Shown here piece after piece: positions 42,551-50,630 of a DNA stretch of 64,000 nt. Within the stretch, counting starts at the first letter, position 1. Each line of letters opens with the position of its first letter. This DNA is from Sphaerochaeta sp. (GTDB lineage: Bacteria > Spirochaetota > Spirochaetia > Sphaerochaetales > Sphaerochaetaceae). The position numbers and the translations under genes were made by a program. A model generated the notes under the pieces. It made no database searches. It was not told the DNA's origin and worked only from the letters and a program-made list of their open reading frames with translations. The DNA lies in contig JAKVPA010000004.1 in the NCBI GenBank assembly GCA_022482495.1, positions 124,001 to 188,000 on the forward strand. The letters are read 5' to 3'.

Positions 42551-43389
42551 TGAAACATCCCCGCGCGTTCTTCACCCAGCTCCTCAAACAGATCCTCTGT
42601 CTGGGGATGGTGGCGCTGGTGCTCGCCCCGATCCTCCTGACGTTGTTCGCCGCCTTCAAGACCAAGGCGGACATGGTGCGGACATCCCCGTTGTGGCTTC
42701 CGCCCGCCTCGCGCATCACCTTCGCGAACTTCTCCGCTGTCTGGAAGGACAAGTACCTGTTCATCGGTTTCCGCAATACGTTCGTCATTTTGATCGTCAG
42801 CCTGTTCTTCAACGTGCTGTTCGGCACGGTGACGGCGTTCGTCGTCGAACGCTTCCAGTTCCGTCTGAAGAAACTGGTCGTTGGCCTGTTCTTCATGGGG
42901 ATGTTGATCCCCAGCTTCGTTACGGAAATCGCCCGGTTCAAGATCATCTCCGGACTGCACCTGTACAACACGCTGGGTGCCCCGATCGTCATCTACATCG
43001 CCAGCGACCTGATGCAGTTGTACATCTACCGCCAGTTCATCTCCCGCATCCCCGTCTCTCTGGATGAATCTGCGATCCTGGATGGCTGTTCATACTTTGG
43101 TTTGTTCCAGAAGATCATCTTTCCGCTGCTGACCCCCGCCACGGCGACGGTGTGCATCATCAAGTCGATCAACATCATCAACGACATGTACATCCCGTAC
43201 CTGTACATGCCCCGCAATCAGCTCAGGACGTTGACCACCTTCTTGATGAACTTCGCCAATTCCCAGCAGGGCTCTTGGCAGAAACTCTCCGCAGGGATTA
43301 TCATCGTGATGCTCCCGACCATCTTGCTGTACGTGTTCTTCCAAAAATACATTCTCGCCGGTGTGGTCGCGGGAGCGGTGAAGGAATGA
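42547..43389 (+). CDS. Sugar ABC transporter permease 2 (MalG/UgpE type)
   Basis: 280 residues from ATG 42547 (a second ATG at 42550 is better spaced from GGGAGG). Six helices; the EAA-loop is DESAILDGCSYFGLFQKIIFP, where DE/A replaces the usual EAA, a common variant. The C-terminus (FFQKYILAGVVAGAVKE) is the classic end of this subunit. lacL follows after 11 bases. Confidence 0.92.
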   Translation: MMKHPRAFFTQLLKQILCLGMVALVLAPILLTLFAAFKTKADMVRTSPLWLPPASRITFANFSAVWKDKYLFIGFRNTFVILIVSLFFNVLFGTVTAFVVERFQFRLKKLVVGLFFMGMLIPSFVTEIARFKIISGLHLYNTLGAPIVIYIASDLMQLYIYRQFISRIPVSLDESAILDGCSYFGLFQKIIFPLLTPATATVCIIKSINIINDMYIPYLYMPRNQLRTLTTFLMNFANSQQGSWQKLSAGIIIVMLPTILLYVFFQKYILAGVVAGAVKE

Positions 43390-43400
43390 GAGGAGGTGCC

Positions 43401-45260
43401 ATGACACCACGTTTGTCTTGGTTGACCGATCCCGCGGTGTTCCGGGTGAACCAGATGCCTGCCCGGTCGGACCATTTCCACTACGAGGACATGGAGGATT
43501 ATCAGGCGGATTCCCGAAAGCTGTACCAGTCACTCGACGGCCAGTGGGATTTCCTGTGGGCTCCCAATCCCAAACAACGGGAGAAGGATTTTTATCGAAT
43601 GGACTATCCCCAGGATCGGTTCGGGAAGATTCCCGTACCGGCCCATGCCGAGCTGTGCGGATACGGAAAGATCCAGTACATCAACACGATGTATCCGTGG
43701 GAAGGCCATGAGACGCTCCGGCCGCCGATGATCAGCACGGTGGACAATCCGGTACTGGGCTACGTGAAATGGTTTGACCTGGATGAGCATCTTCGGGGCA
43801 AACGGGTGGCCATCCGGTTCGAAGGTGTTGAGGAGGCGATGTACCTGTACCTCAACGGTTCTTTTGTCGGTTACGCCGAAGACAGCTTCACCCCCTCGGA
43901 GTTCGACCTGACACCGTGGATCAAACCGACGGGGAACAAACTTGCCGTCGAGGTGTACAAACGGTCCAAAGCCGCCTATGTGGAGGACCAGGATTTCTTC
44001 CGGTTCTCCGGCATCTTCCGGCCGGTGACGCTGTACGCCATGCCCGAAGCCCATGTGGAGGACTTCTGGGCTCATCCGGGGCTCTCCGGAAACAAAGGGA
44101 CGTTCCGTCTGGAGCTCAAGCTGAGCTACCAGCATCCTTTCTCCGGTGAGATTTCCTTCGCCCTGCGTGACGCCTCGGGTGATACGATTTGCCTGGATCA
44201 GGCAAGAATCGACCAATCCGTCGCTACCCTGGAGTTTGCCCAGCGGTCCGTCGGAGAGGTCCATCCCTGGTCCCATCAGGATCCGTATCGGTACACGCTT
44301 CTCATCACCCTGACCGGAGCGGATGGCAAGGTGGTGGAGGTGGTGCCCTATCGGATCGGCTTCCGGAACATCGAGATCAAGAACAACGTGATCCGCCTGA
44401 ACGGCAAGCGCCTGTTGATCGCCGGGGTGAACCGGCATGAGTGGAGCGCCACCTCCGGCAGGGCCATCACGTTGGAGGAGATGCGTTCCGACATCCAGAC
44501 GCTGAAGCGCAACCACATCAACGCGGTGCGCACCTGCCATTACCCCGACCAGATCCCCTGGTATTACCTGTGTGACGAAGCGGGCATTTATCTGATGGCG
44601 GAGACCAACATGGAATCCCATGGGTCGTGGCAGAAGATGGGTGCCGTGGAGCCCAGCTGGAACGTCCCCGGTTCCGATCTCGCATGGCGGGACCTGGTGG
44701 TTGACCGTGCCCGCACCAACTTCGAGACATTCAAGAACCATCCGTCCATCCTGTTCTGGTCTCTGGGCAACGAATCGTACGCCGGGGAGTGCATCCGGGC
44801 GATGAACGATTACTTCAAGGAAGTGGATGATTCCCGTCTGGTTCACTATGAAGGAGTGTTCCAGAGGCCGGAGTACAAAGCGACGATCTCCGATGTGGAG
44901 AGCCGGATGTACGCTACGCCGGAAGATATCAAGGCGTATCTGCGTCACAATCCCGACAAACCATTTTTGCTTTGTGAGTACATGCATTCCATGGGAAACT
45001 CGGTGGGCGGGATGGGGGCGTACGATGCCTTGTTCGACCAATTCCCCGGCTACCAGGGCGGATTCATCTGGGATTTCATCGACCAGGCGCTCTGGGTCAA
45101 GGATCCGGTGACCGGAAAGATGGTGCTCCGCTACGGCGGTGACTTTGACGACCGTCCCTCTGATTATGCGTTTTCCGGAGACGGAATTCTGTTCGCCACC
45201 AGGGAAGAGAAACCCTGCGCGCAGGAAGTGAGGCATTATTATGAACGTCGTATTCGGTGA
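43401..45260 (+). CDS. lacL: Beta-galactosidase large subunit (LacL type, GH2)
   Basis: 619 residues, AGGAGGTGCC before the ATG. It corresponds to domains 1-3 of E. coli LacZ. The N-terminal sugar-binding domain is WEGHETLRPPMIS...VGYVKWFDL, then the Ig-like domain and a GH2 catalytic barrel. Acid/base Glu458 is in SLGNESYAG and nucleophile Glu526 in LLCEYMHSMGNSVGG. It hydrolyses beta-galactosides such as lactose. The chain stops after the barrel (REEKPCAQEVRHYYERRIR); domains 4-5 are encoded by the next gene, overlapping by 20 bases. This LacL/LacM split is known from lactobacilli, with similar sizes. An intact split, not a frameshift, because the next gene has its own ribosome site. Confidence 0.93.
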   Translation: MTPRLSWLTDPAVFRVNQMPARSDHFHYEDMEDYQADSRKLYQSLDGQWDFLWAPNPKQREKDFYRMDYPQDRFGKIPVPAHAELCGYGKIQYINTMYPWEGHETLRPPMISTVDNPVLGYVKWFDLDEHLRGKRVAIRFEGVEEAMYLYLNGSFVGYAEDSFTPSEFDLTPWIKPTGNKLAVEVYKRSKAAYVEDQDFFRFSGIFRPVTLYAMPEAHVEDFWAHPGLSGNKGTFRLELKLSYQHPFSGEISFALRDASGDTICLDQARIDQSVATLEFAQRSVGEVHPWSHQDPYRYTLLITLTGADGKVVEVVPYRIGFRNIEIKNNVIRLNGKRLLIAGVNRHEWSATSGRAITLEEMRSDIQTLKRNHINAVRTCHYPDQIPWYYLCDEAGIYLMAETNMESHGSWQKMGAVEPSWNVPGSDLAWRDLVVDRARTNFETFKNHPSILFWSLGNESYAGECIRAMNDYFKEVDDSRLVHYEGVFQRPEYKATISDVESRMYATPEDIKAYLRHNPDKPFLLCEYMHSMGNSVGGMGAYDALFDQFPGYQGGFIWDFIDQALWVKDPVTGKMVLRYGGDFDDRPSDYAFSGDGILFATREEKPCAQEVRHYYERRIR

Positions 45261-46173
45261 TGTCGTCCTGGGCGTCCATGGCAAGGGGTTCGATTACCTC
45301 TTCTCGTACCAGGAAGGAGGCCCGGTGTCGTTCGTCGTCGGTGGGATGGAGTGGCTGTATCGTGCTCCCAAGCCGACGTTCTGGCGGGCGACGACCTGCA
45401 ATGACCGGGGAAATCATTTCCCGGAGAGAAGCAGCATGTGGATGGGCGCCGACCTGTTCATCGGTACGAAGCAGGTGGAGGTTTTCGCCGATGGGGAGCC
45501 GGTGGAGGGATTTCTTGCCCCGGACAACAACCGTTTGGTCGATTCCCCGCTTCGGCATCCGCGTACCGTGGAAGCGCGGTACACCTATGCTACGTGTACC
45601 ACGCCATCCACCGATGTGGTGGTGGGGTATCTGGTGCGTTCCAATGGCACGATTGAGGTGTCGGTGAGCTACCAGGGGAAACGGGGACTGCCGGAACTGC
45701 CGGTCTTCGGGATCAGGTTCATCATGCCGACAGTGGCGGATGGATTCACCTACCAAGGCTTGAGCGGAGAAACCTATCCTGACCGTATGGCAGGTGGGGT
45801 TCGTGGAACGTACCATGTGGACAGCCTTCCGGTCACTCCATATTTGGTGCCCCAGGAATGCGGTATGCATATGGAAACCGATAGACTTCAGGTGTTTCGT
45901 ACCATCGATGGGAAACGTGCCGCGTTGGAGTTCCGTAAGCATGGCCCACGGTTCGCCTTCAGCGCCCTGCCGTATACGGCATTGGAGCTGGAGAGCGCAA
46001 CCCATCAGGAGGAACTGCCTCCGGCTCGCCGGACGGTGCTCTGTCTGCTGGGCGCGGTGCGTGGCGTCGGGGGCATCAACAGCTGGGGAGCAGATGTCGA
46101 ACCGCAGTATCACATCCCGTCGGACAAGGACATCAGCTATAGCTTTCTCATCACGCCGTCTTCGCTGTCATAA
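45241..46173 (+). CDS. lacM: Beta-galactosidase small subunit (LacM type)
   Basis: 310 residues from ATG 45241, with AGGAAGTGAGG upstream inside lacL. It equals the C-terminal GH2 N/C domain of LacZ (domain 5): FDYLFSYQEGGPVSFVVGG at the start, then APKPTFWRATTCNDRGN, a loop that contributes to the active site in LacZ, and DVEPQYHIPSDKDISYSF near the end. It should form a heterodimer with LacL. The stop overlaps the convergent nuclease gene by 6 bases. Confidence 0.92.
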   Translation: MNVVFGDVVLGVHGKGFDYLFSYQEGGPVSFVVGGMEWLYRAPKPTFWRATTCNDRGNHFPERSSMWMGADLFIGTKQVEVFADGEPVEGFLAPDNNRLVDSPLRHPRTVEARYTYATCTTPSTDVVVGYLVRSNGTIEVSVSYQGKRGLPELPVFGIRFIMPTVADGFTYQGLSGETYPDRMAGGVRGTYHVDSLPVTPYLVPQECGMHMETDRLQVFRTIDGKRAALEFRKHGPRFAFSALPYTALELESATHQEELPPARRTVLCLLGAVRGVGGINSWGADVEPQYHIPSDKDISYSFLITPSSLS

Positions 46174-47142
46174 CGAGCGTACCAGGCGAAGCACCTGGGT
46201 ACGGAACGCATCGACCATCAGGTACAGCGTCTCCCGGATGATGGCCGTCTGAGGGCGCTCTATCGTGCCTTCCACCACCATCTTCGGGCCATCCCCGGCG
46301 GTGAACTCGCGCCAATCCCAGGCGTTCTGGTCCCACGTTGCCTCGACGGTGTTTTCAAGATCGTCCGGGAGAGCGGGGAAGAAATCCAGGCCGGTGACCT
46401 GCTCCACCTGGTCGACCGGGACGGCGAAGGAACGTACCGGTTTCTGGGATCCTTCGTTGGGAAGCAGGAACCCCACCGCTTTCGCTTTGGTCCCATCATA
46501 GAACAACACCACTTTGTAGAACTGTTTGGGTACGGCGACCTTGTTTTTTCCGATGGTCTGGTACGGACCGTCCGTCAGGACCGGACCGGTGACGACGTAG
46601 ACGGCCCCATTGTCGTTGGCGAAGGTGCGCACCATGGCTTCCAGGCTGGACCAGATGCCCCGGTTGAACGATCCGACCTGCGGGGTCATGTTGCTCATGT
46701 AGAAGGAATCGCTCATTGCCTGGGCGCTCCATTTCTGGTCCGCCGCGGGGATCAAATGGCCGCGGTCATAGCCGCTGCCACGGTAATCATCCAACGTGGC
46801 GCTGCCGGTGGTGACGGCAGGGTCGGGACGGAAATCATCCGTCCGGTCCAGCGCGCCGTTGACCTCGTCCCGGGTCAATTGGTAGGCGACGTACGAAGCC
46901 ACTTCGTACGGTTCATCGTAGCTCAGTGTGTACCCGGTGTGCTGGATGATCTGTTCTCCGGAAACCGGGGTGGGCAGTTCGATCCCCACCGGCCAGCCTG
47001 CCGAGTCGGTGGTGGCCGTTGGCTCCGGCGGTGGCGTGAGCAACACCAGGACCAGCCAGAGGGCCAGGATGACCAAGACGATGATCAGGAGTTTCTTTCC
47101 GATCGTTTTCCGTTTCTGTGATGTACGTGTTCGCTTCGCCAT
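46168..47142 (-). CDS. DNA/RNA non-specific endonuclease (NucA/Serratia type), membrane-anchored
   Basis: 324 residues from ATG 47142; a TTG two codons upstream is possible. A basic N-terminus (MAKRTRTSQKRKTIGKK) is followed by one membrane helix (LLIIVLVILALWLVLVLL), so the domain is outside the cytoplasm. The beta-beta-alpha metal motif is DRGHLIPAAD with the catalytic His, and the conserved Asn is in YMSNMTPQVGSFNRGIW. It cleaves DNA and RNA with Mg and may provide nucleotides or clear external DNA. No ribosome site: TATACT ends 7 bases before the ATG. Confidence 0.92.
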   Translation of the reverse strand: MAKRTRTSQKRKTIGKKLLIIVLVILALWLVLVLLTPPPEPTATTDSAGWPVGIELPTPVSGEQIIQHTGYTLSYDEPYEVASYVAYQLTRDEVNGALDRTDDFRPDPAVTTGSATLDDYRGSGYDRGHLIPAADQKWSAQAMSDSFYMSNMTPQVGSFNRGIWSSLEAMVRTFANDNGAVYVVTGPVLTDGPYQTIGKNKVAVPKQFYKVVLFYDGTKAKAVGFLLPNEGSQKPVRSFAVPVDQVEQVTGLDFFPALPDDLENTVEATWDQNAWDWREFTAGDGPKMVVEGTIERPQTAIIRETLYLMVDAFRTQVLRLVRSL

Positions 47143-47149
47143 AGGCAAA

Positions 47150-47178
47150 AGTATAGGGGGAACCGGGGCTCTTGCACA
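47150..47178 (-). promoter_or_regulatory. Leaderless-type promoter of the nuclease gene
   Basis: On the minus strand: TGTGCA (47178-47173, poor), 17 bases, TATACT (47155-47150), then 7 bases to ATG 47142. Confidence 0.5.
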
Positions 47179-47184
47179 GAGGGG

Positions 47185-47985
47185 TCAGCGGCGCGCGGCC
47201 TTTCGTGCCACAAGGTAGGAGAGCGCGAGGGCGGTGGCAAGAACGGCAAGGTCCTTCCATCCTCCCACCTTTTCCAACGAAAGATAGGGGGCCGCCGTCT
47301 GCATCGGGGTGACGGGATAGTTGCAGACCAGGGCGATGAACAGGTTGTTGGCGATGTGGATGCCCAGGGAGAATTCAAAGCCTCCCAAATCCAGACTGGC
47401 CCAAGTGCCGAAGAATCCAAAGAGGGCGTAGTACAGGAGGACCAGCGCGACGCTGGCCCCTTGGGTAACCTCATTGTTTCCCAGATGCGGGATGACGAAC
47501 AATGCCATGCACAGCAGGGAGGAGATGAGGTGGCTGGTGACGGTGTGGCTGGGGATGATCCGCATCATGAACTCCTCTGCGGAACATTGGATCGTCGTCA
47601 ACGGGATGATGAGCACCAGCATCAGGAGGTACGTGGCAGGTTCGGGATGGGTGGCTTGGTACAATGATGGGGTTGTCGCTTTGAAGGCAAGAAAGAAAAG
47701 CAGGGCAACGAGGAAATAGGAAGCCAAGGGAACAAACAGCAGGGATGGGCGCGGACCATCCGTCCGGATCAAACCGGAGAGGGGGGCGCGGAGAAACCAT
47801 CGGGAGACGCCCCAGACGCCCAATGCCATCACCAGGGACGGAACCATGGATGCCAGGTACGTGTGGTAGGGTTCCGGCAGGGGAAGGGCGCGCATCAGGC
47901 GTGCGACTCCTGGGGCGAACAGGTACCACAGGAGGAAGACCAGAAAAGAAGCGAGGAGATAGCGGATGCGTCCCGGTTTTTCCAT
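47185..47985 (-). CDS. CPBP-family intramembrane metalloprotease
   Basis: 266 residues, seven or eight membrane helices. Abi/CaaX protease motifs: SAEEFMMRIIP (EExxxR), HLGNNE and HIANN with the metal-binding His. These proteases cleave or bind membrane-anchored proteins; substrate unknown. No Shine-Dalgarno; TACAAT ends 8 bases before the ATG. A 42-base gap separates it from the nuclease gene downstream on the same strand. Confidence 0.85.
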   Translation of the reverse strand: MEKPGRIRYLLASFLVFLLWYLFAPGVARLMRALPLPEPYHTYLASMVPSLVMALGVWGVSRWFLRAPLSGLIRTDGPRPSLLFVPLASYFLVALLFFLAFKATTPSLYQATHPEPATYLLMLVLIIPLTTIQCSAEEFMMRIIPSHTVTSHLISSLLCMALFVIPHLGNNEVTQGASVALVLLYYALFGFFGTWASLDLGGFEFSLGIHIANNLFIALVCNYPVTPMQTAAPYLSLEKVGGWKDLAVLATALALSYLVARKAARR

Positions 47986-47993
47986 ACGGGGAT

Positions 47994-48022
47994 ATTGTAG
48001 CGGTTCTTTTGCTCTTTGGAAA
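47994..48022 (-). promoter_or_regulatory. Leaderless-type promoter of the CPBP protease gene
   Basis: On the minus strand: TTTCCA (48022-48017), 17 bases, TACAAT (47999-47994), then 8 bases to ATG 47985. The -35 overlaps that of the divergent addB-like promoter. Confidence 0.5.
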
Positions 48023-48043
48023 ATGGTGGCTCTGGTGTATGAT
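48016..48043 (+). promoter_or_regulatory. Promoter of the addB-like gene
   Basis: TTGGAA (48016-48021), 16 bases and TATGAT (48038-48043), then GGGGAAG (7 bases) and ATG 48051. The GGGGAAG could also serve as a weak ribosome site. Confidence 0.45.
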
Positions 48044-48050
48044 GGGGAAG

Positions 48051-50630
48051 ATGACGGAAAAACGATCGTATGTGTTTGGAAACCTGAAGAGCGGAGATGT
48101 CTGCGTCTTCCCCAGCGAGGTTGCCGCGCGGTACTGGGCGCAGCAGTACGTGCTCCAGACGGAGGATGGCGCCTTGCGCTCTGACCATGCGATCAGCTGG
48201 GATACGTTTGTCAGTCTGCTTCAAAGTGATCCTCAGGGCAGGAAAGAGGCCGATGATCTGGTTCGTCTCCTGTTCGTCGAGCTGTGGGGGAAAGCCCATG
48301 CGTTTTCCTACTATCATGCGGGCGCGGAGGAGTCTTTGCCCCGGCTGGAACGATACCTCGCCACCATTCTTCCCCAACTGGCTGATGTCACTGCAAGTGA
48401 GGCGTTCCTTCAGCTTGACCCGGCCATGCAGCAGGATCTCCGGTCGTTGCATCAAGGGTATGTGGCGTTCCTTCAGGAGAAAGGGATGTATGAACCATCC
48501 TACCAGAAGCCGGTCAACCAGACAGGCCTGCGGTATCGCGTCTTGTTCGCCGATTGCCTTCCCGGAGCGAGCCGCATCCTCTGTGGCGTGCAACCGGAGG
48601 GATCCGTACGGGTCATTCCGTCCCCTCCAGGGAAACCGGAAGGGATTGTCGTGTATGACAACCATGTCCAGGAAATCCGGAGTACGCTTCGCGCCGTCCG
48701 CGCGTTGCTGGACGAGGGAGTTCCGGTGGATTCCATCATCATCGCCACGGCCAACTCTTCCCAGATGATGCCGGTGCTCCAGCTGCAGGCGCCTCAGTTT
48801 GACGTACCACTTTCCCTCCGCTACGGACAGAACCCGCTGGAGCATCCGGCAGGACGGTTCCTTCTCTCGTTGGGACAGGTGTACACCAGCCAGTTCCTGC
48901 TGGACGATCTGAAAGGGCTGCTCCTCGATCCCGCGCTTCCGTGGTCGGATGAACAGCTTGCCGTTTTCCATCGGTTTCTCGCCCAGGCGGTGGAGGATTC
49001 CGTCGACCGGGGGTCGACCGGAACGGATGACCTGTGGATCAAAAACCTGAAGGATTCCTCGCTGGTGGCATGGTACAAGAAGTTCAAGACGGATCTCAAG
49101 GAACTGAACGACGCGGATACCGTCGACCGGCTTACCCGTCTTCTCCACGGTTTCCAGGACCGCTATTTCCGACCGGGTGGGTGGAAAGGGTTCCCCGGGG
49201 AGGAACGGTACACGTTCTGCATGGATACGCTGGAAGCGATCGGGGACTCGATGCAGGCGTGCGGGGTGGAAACGCATCCGGGGATGCTGTCTCTGTTGGT
49301 GTCCGTGCTGGGCAAGAGGCGGTACGTGGCGCAATCTTCCGGTGAGGAAGGGGTCCACGTGTACCGTTGGACGGATGCCAACGCGTTGGATGTCCCCCAT
49401 GCGTTCTATCTTGCCATGGATTGGAAGGGAACCCAGGTGGTGGACAAACCGTTGGACTGTCTTCCCGATACCATCGCGGAAGAAGCGCGGCAGGAAGAGA
49501 ACCTGACGGACGCCAATATCCGGCTGGTGGCGATGGATGGCGCGGTGATCAGCTACAACCGCCGGGATTACGGAGGTGATCATCGCGCGCCCTCAGCTTT
49601 CTCCCGGGAACTGGAGCCTCCGGTTCTGCCCGATGTATGGAAGGCGGAACTCAGCCTGTGGGAAGGGGAGACGGTCCCCATGAAGGGAAGCATGTACCAG
49701 CAGGCTTCCCGAAATGCGTATCTTTCCAAGGATCCCCATGCAGCCCGTTTTAGTCTGGAAGGCAATCCGTTCCCTGATGATCTTGCCTCCCTCAACGTGG
49801 ATCATTGGAACGTCTCGCCCACCGCGCTGGACCAGTTCGTCAAGTGTCCGTTCGCCTGGTGTTGCCAGTATCTGTTCGGCGTGACGGAGATGCGGTTTTT
49901 GGTCAATCTGGTCGACGAGGGGACGATCGGGTCGATGCTCCACCTGGCCTACCGCAAGTTCTTTTCTTCGGTGGGTCGGTTCGATCGCAGGAACATCCCC
50001 CAGTATCGCACCCGGCTGGAGACGTGTTTCGACGAGAGCATGGTGGAAACGTACAAGGAGGAGGGGCCTGATCCCGCGGGACGCGCCTGGATCGTCACCC
50101 GGTTCCGGGACGCCGCCGTCGGTATTCTGGAAAAGGAAGCGGAACTGTTTGACGGAAAGACAACCGTCGAGACGGAGGGTTCCCACAAGATATCCTGGGA
50201 AGACGGAATTTCCTTGTCCGGACGGATCGACCGGGTGGTCGACATGGGGGACGGGACGATGGCGGTGATCGACTACAAGAAAAGCAAGGCTCCGCTTTCC
50301 ATATCCGCTACCGCCCGAAACAAACCGGAAAGCCTCCCAGAGAAGTTCACCACGCTGCAGCTTCCCCTGTACCGCGCGTTGATCGAACAGTCGCTGGGCA
50401 AGGATGTGTCCTGGGCGGGATACTATGTCATCCAGGATGGGAAATATGTCGCCATCTGGAGCGGCGGGGATGATCCGGCCAAGGAGGCCGGTTCCAAACG
50501 ACTGGAAAACGAGCTCCAGGCGTTCCGCGATGCGTTGCGTCACCGTTCCTTTCCCGCCACCCCCAGTGATGACGCGTGCAAGCAGTGTGCCTACCGCCCG
50601 GTGTGCCGAAGGAGGTTTTCCGCCCAATGA
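48051..50630 (+). CDS. addB: AddB-like nuclease subunit of a recombination complex
   Basis: 859 residues from ATG 48051; the open frame extends far upstream but without homology. Together with the next gene it makes an AddAB-type helicase-nuclease that resects double-strand breaks. The N-terminal two-thirds is a divergent helicase-like fold with no readable Walker A, as in many AddB proteins. The C-terminal PD-(D/E)XK nuclease motif has GRIDRVVDMGDGTMAVIDYKKSK in two parts, with Asp741 and Lys743/744. The Cys of an FeS clamp are visible: KCPFAWCCQY (near 600) and ACKQCAYRPVCRRRF at the end. The gene symbol is by context. addA overlaps by 4 bases. Confidence 0.8.
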   Translation: MTEKRSYVFGNLKSGDVCVFPSEVAARYWAQQYVLQTEDGALRSDHAISWDTFVSLLQSDPQGRKEADDLVRLLFVELWGKAHAFSYYHAGAEESLPRLERYLATILPQLADVTASEAFLQLDPAMQQDLRSLHQGYVAFLQEKGMYEPSYQKPVNQTGLRYRVLFADCLPGASRILCGVQPEGSVRVIPSPPGKPEGIVVYDNHVQEIRSTLRAVRALLDEGVPVDSIIIATANSSQMMPVLQLQAPQFDVPLSLRYGQNPLEHPAGRFLLSLGQVYTSQFLLDDLKGLLLDPALPWSDEQLAVFHRFLAQAVEDSVDRGSTGTDDLWIKNLKDSSLVAWYKKFKTDLKELNDADTVDRLTRLLHGFQDRYFRPGGWKGFPGEERYTFCMDTLEAIGDSMQACGVETHPGMLSLLVSVLGKRRYVAQSSGEEGVHVYRWTDANALDVPHAFYLAMDWKGTQVVDKPLDCLPDTIAEEARQEENLTDANIRLVAMDGAVISYNRRDYGGDHRAPSAFSRELEPPVLPDVWKAELSLWEGETVPMKGSMYQQASRNAYLSKDPHAARFSLEGNPFPDDLASLNVDHWNVSPTALDQFVKCPFAWCCQYLFGVTEMRFLVNLVDEGTIGSMLHLAYRKFFSSVGRFDRRNIPQYRTRLETCFDESMVETYKEEGPDPAGRAWIVTRFRDAAVGILEKEAELFDGKTTVETEGSHKISWEDGISLSGRIDRVVDMGDGTMAVIDYKKSKAPLSISATARNKPESLPEKFTTLQLPLYRALIEQSLGKDVSWAGYYVIQDGKYVAIWSGGDDPAKEAGSKRLENELQAFRDALRHRSFPATPSDDACKQCAYRPVCRRRFSAQ

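Noticed and set aside
43401-46173. Beta-galactosidase genes as one frameshifted lacZ
   Set aside because: The second gene has its own ribosome site and ATG, and sizes and overlap match known LacL/LacM pairs.
47745-48050. Upstream extension of the addB-like frame
   Set aside because: It overlaps the CPBP protease gene antisense, and the likely promoter and ATG are at 48016-48053.
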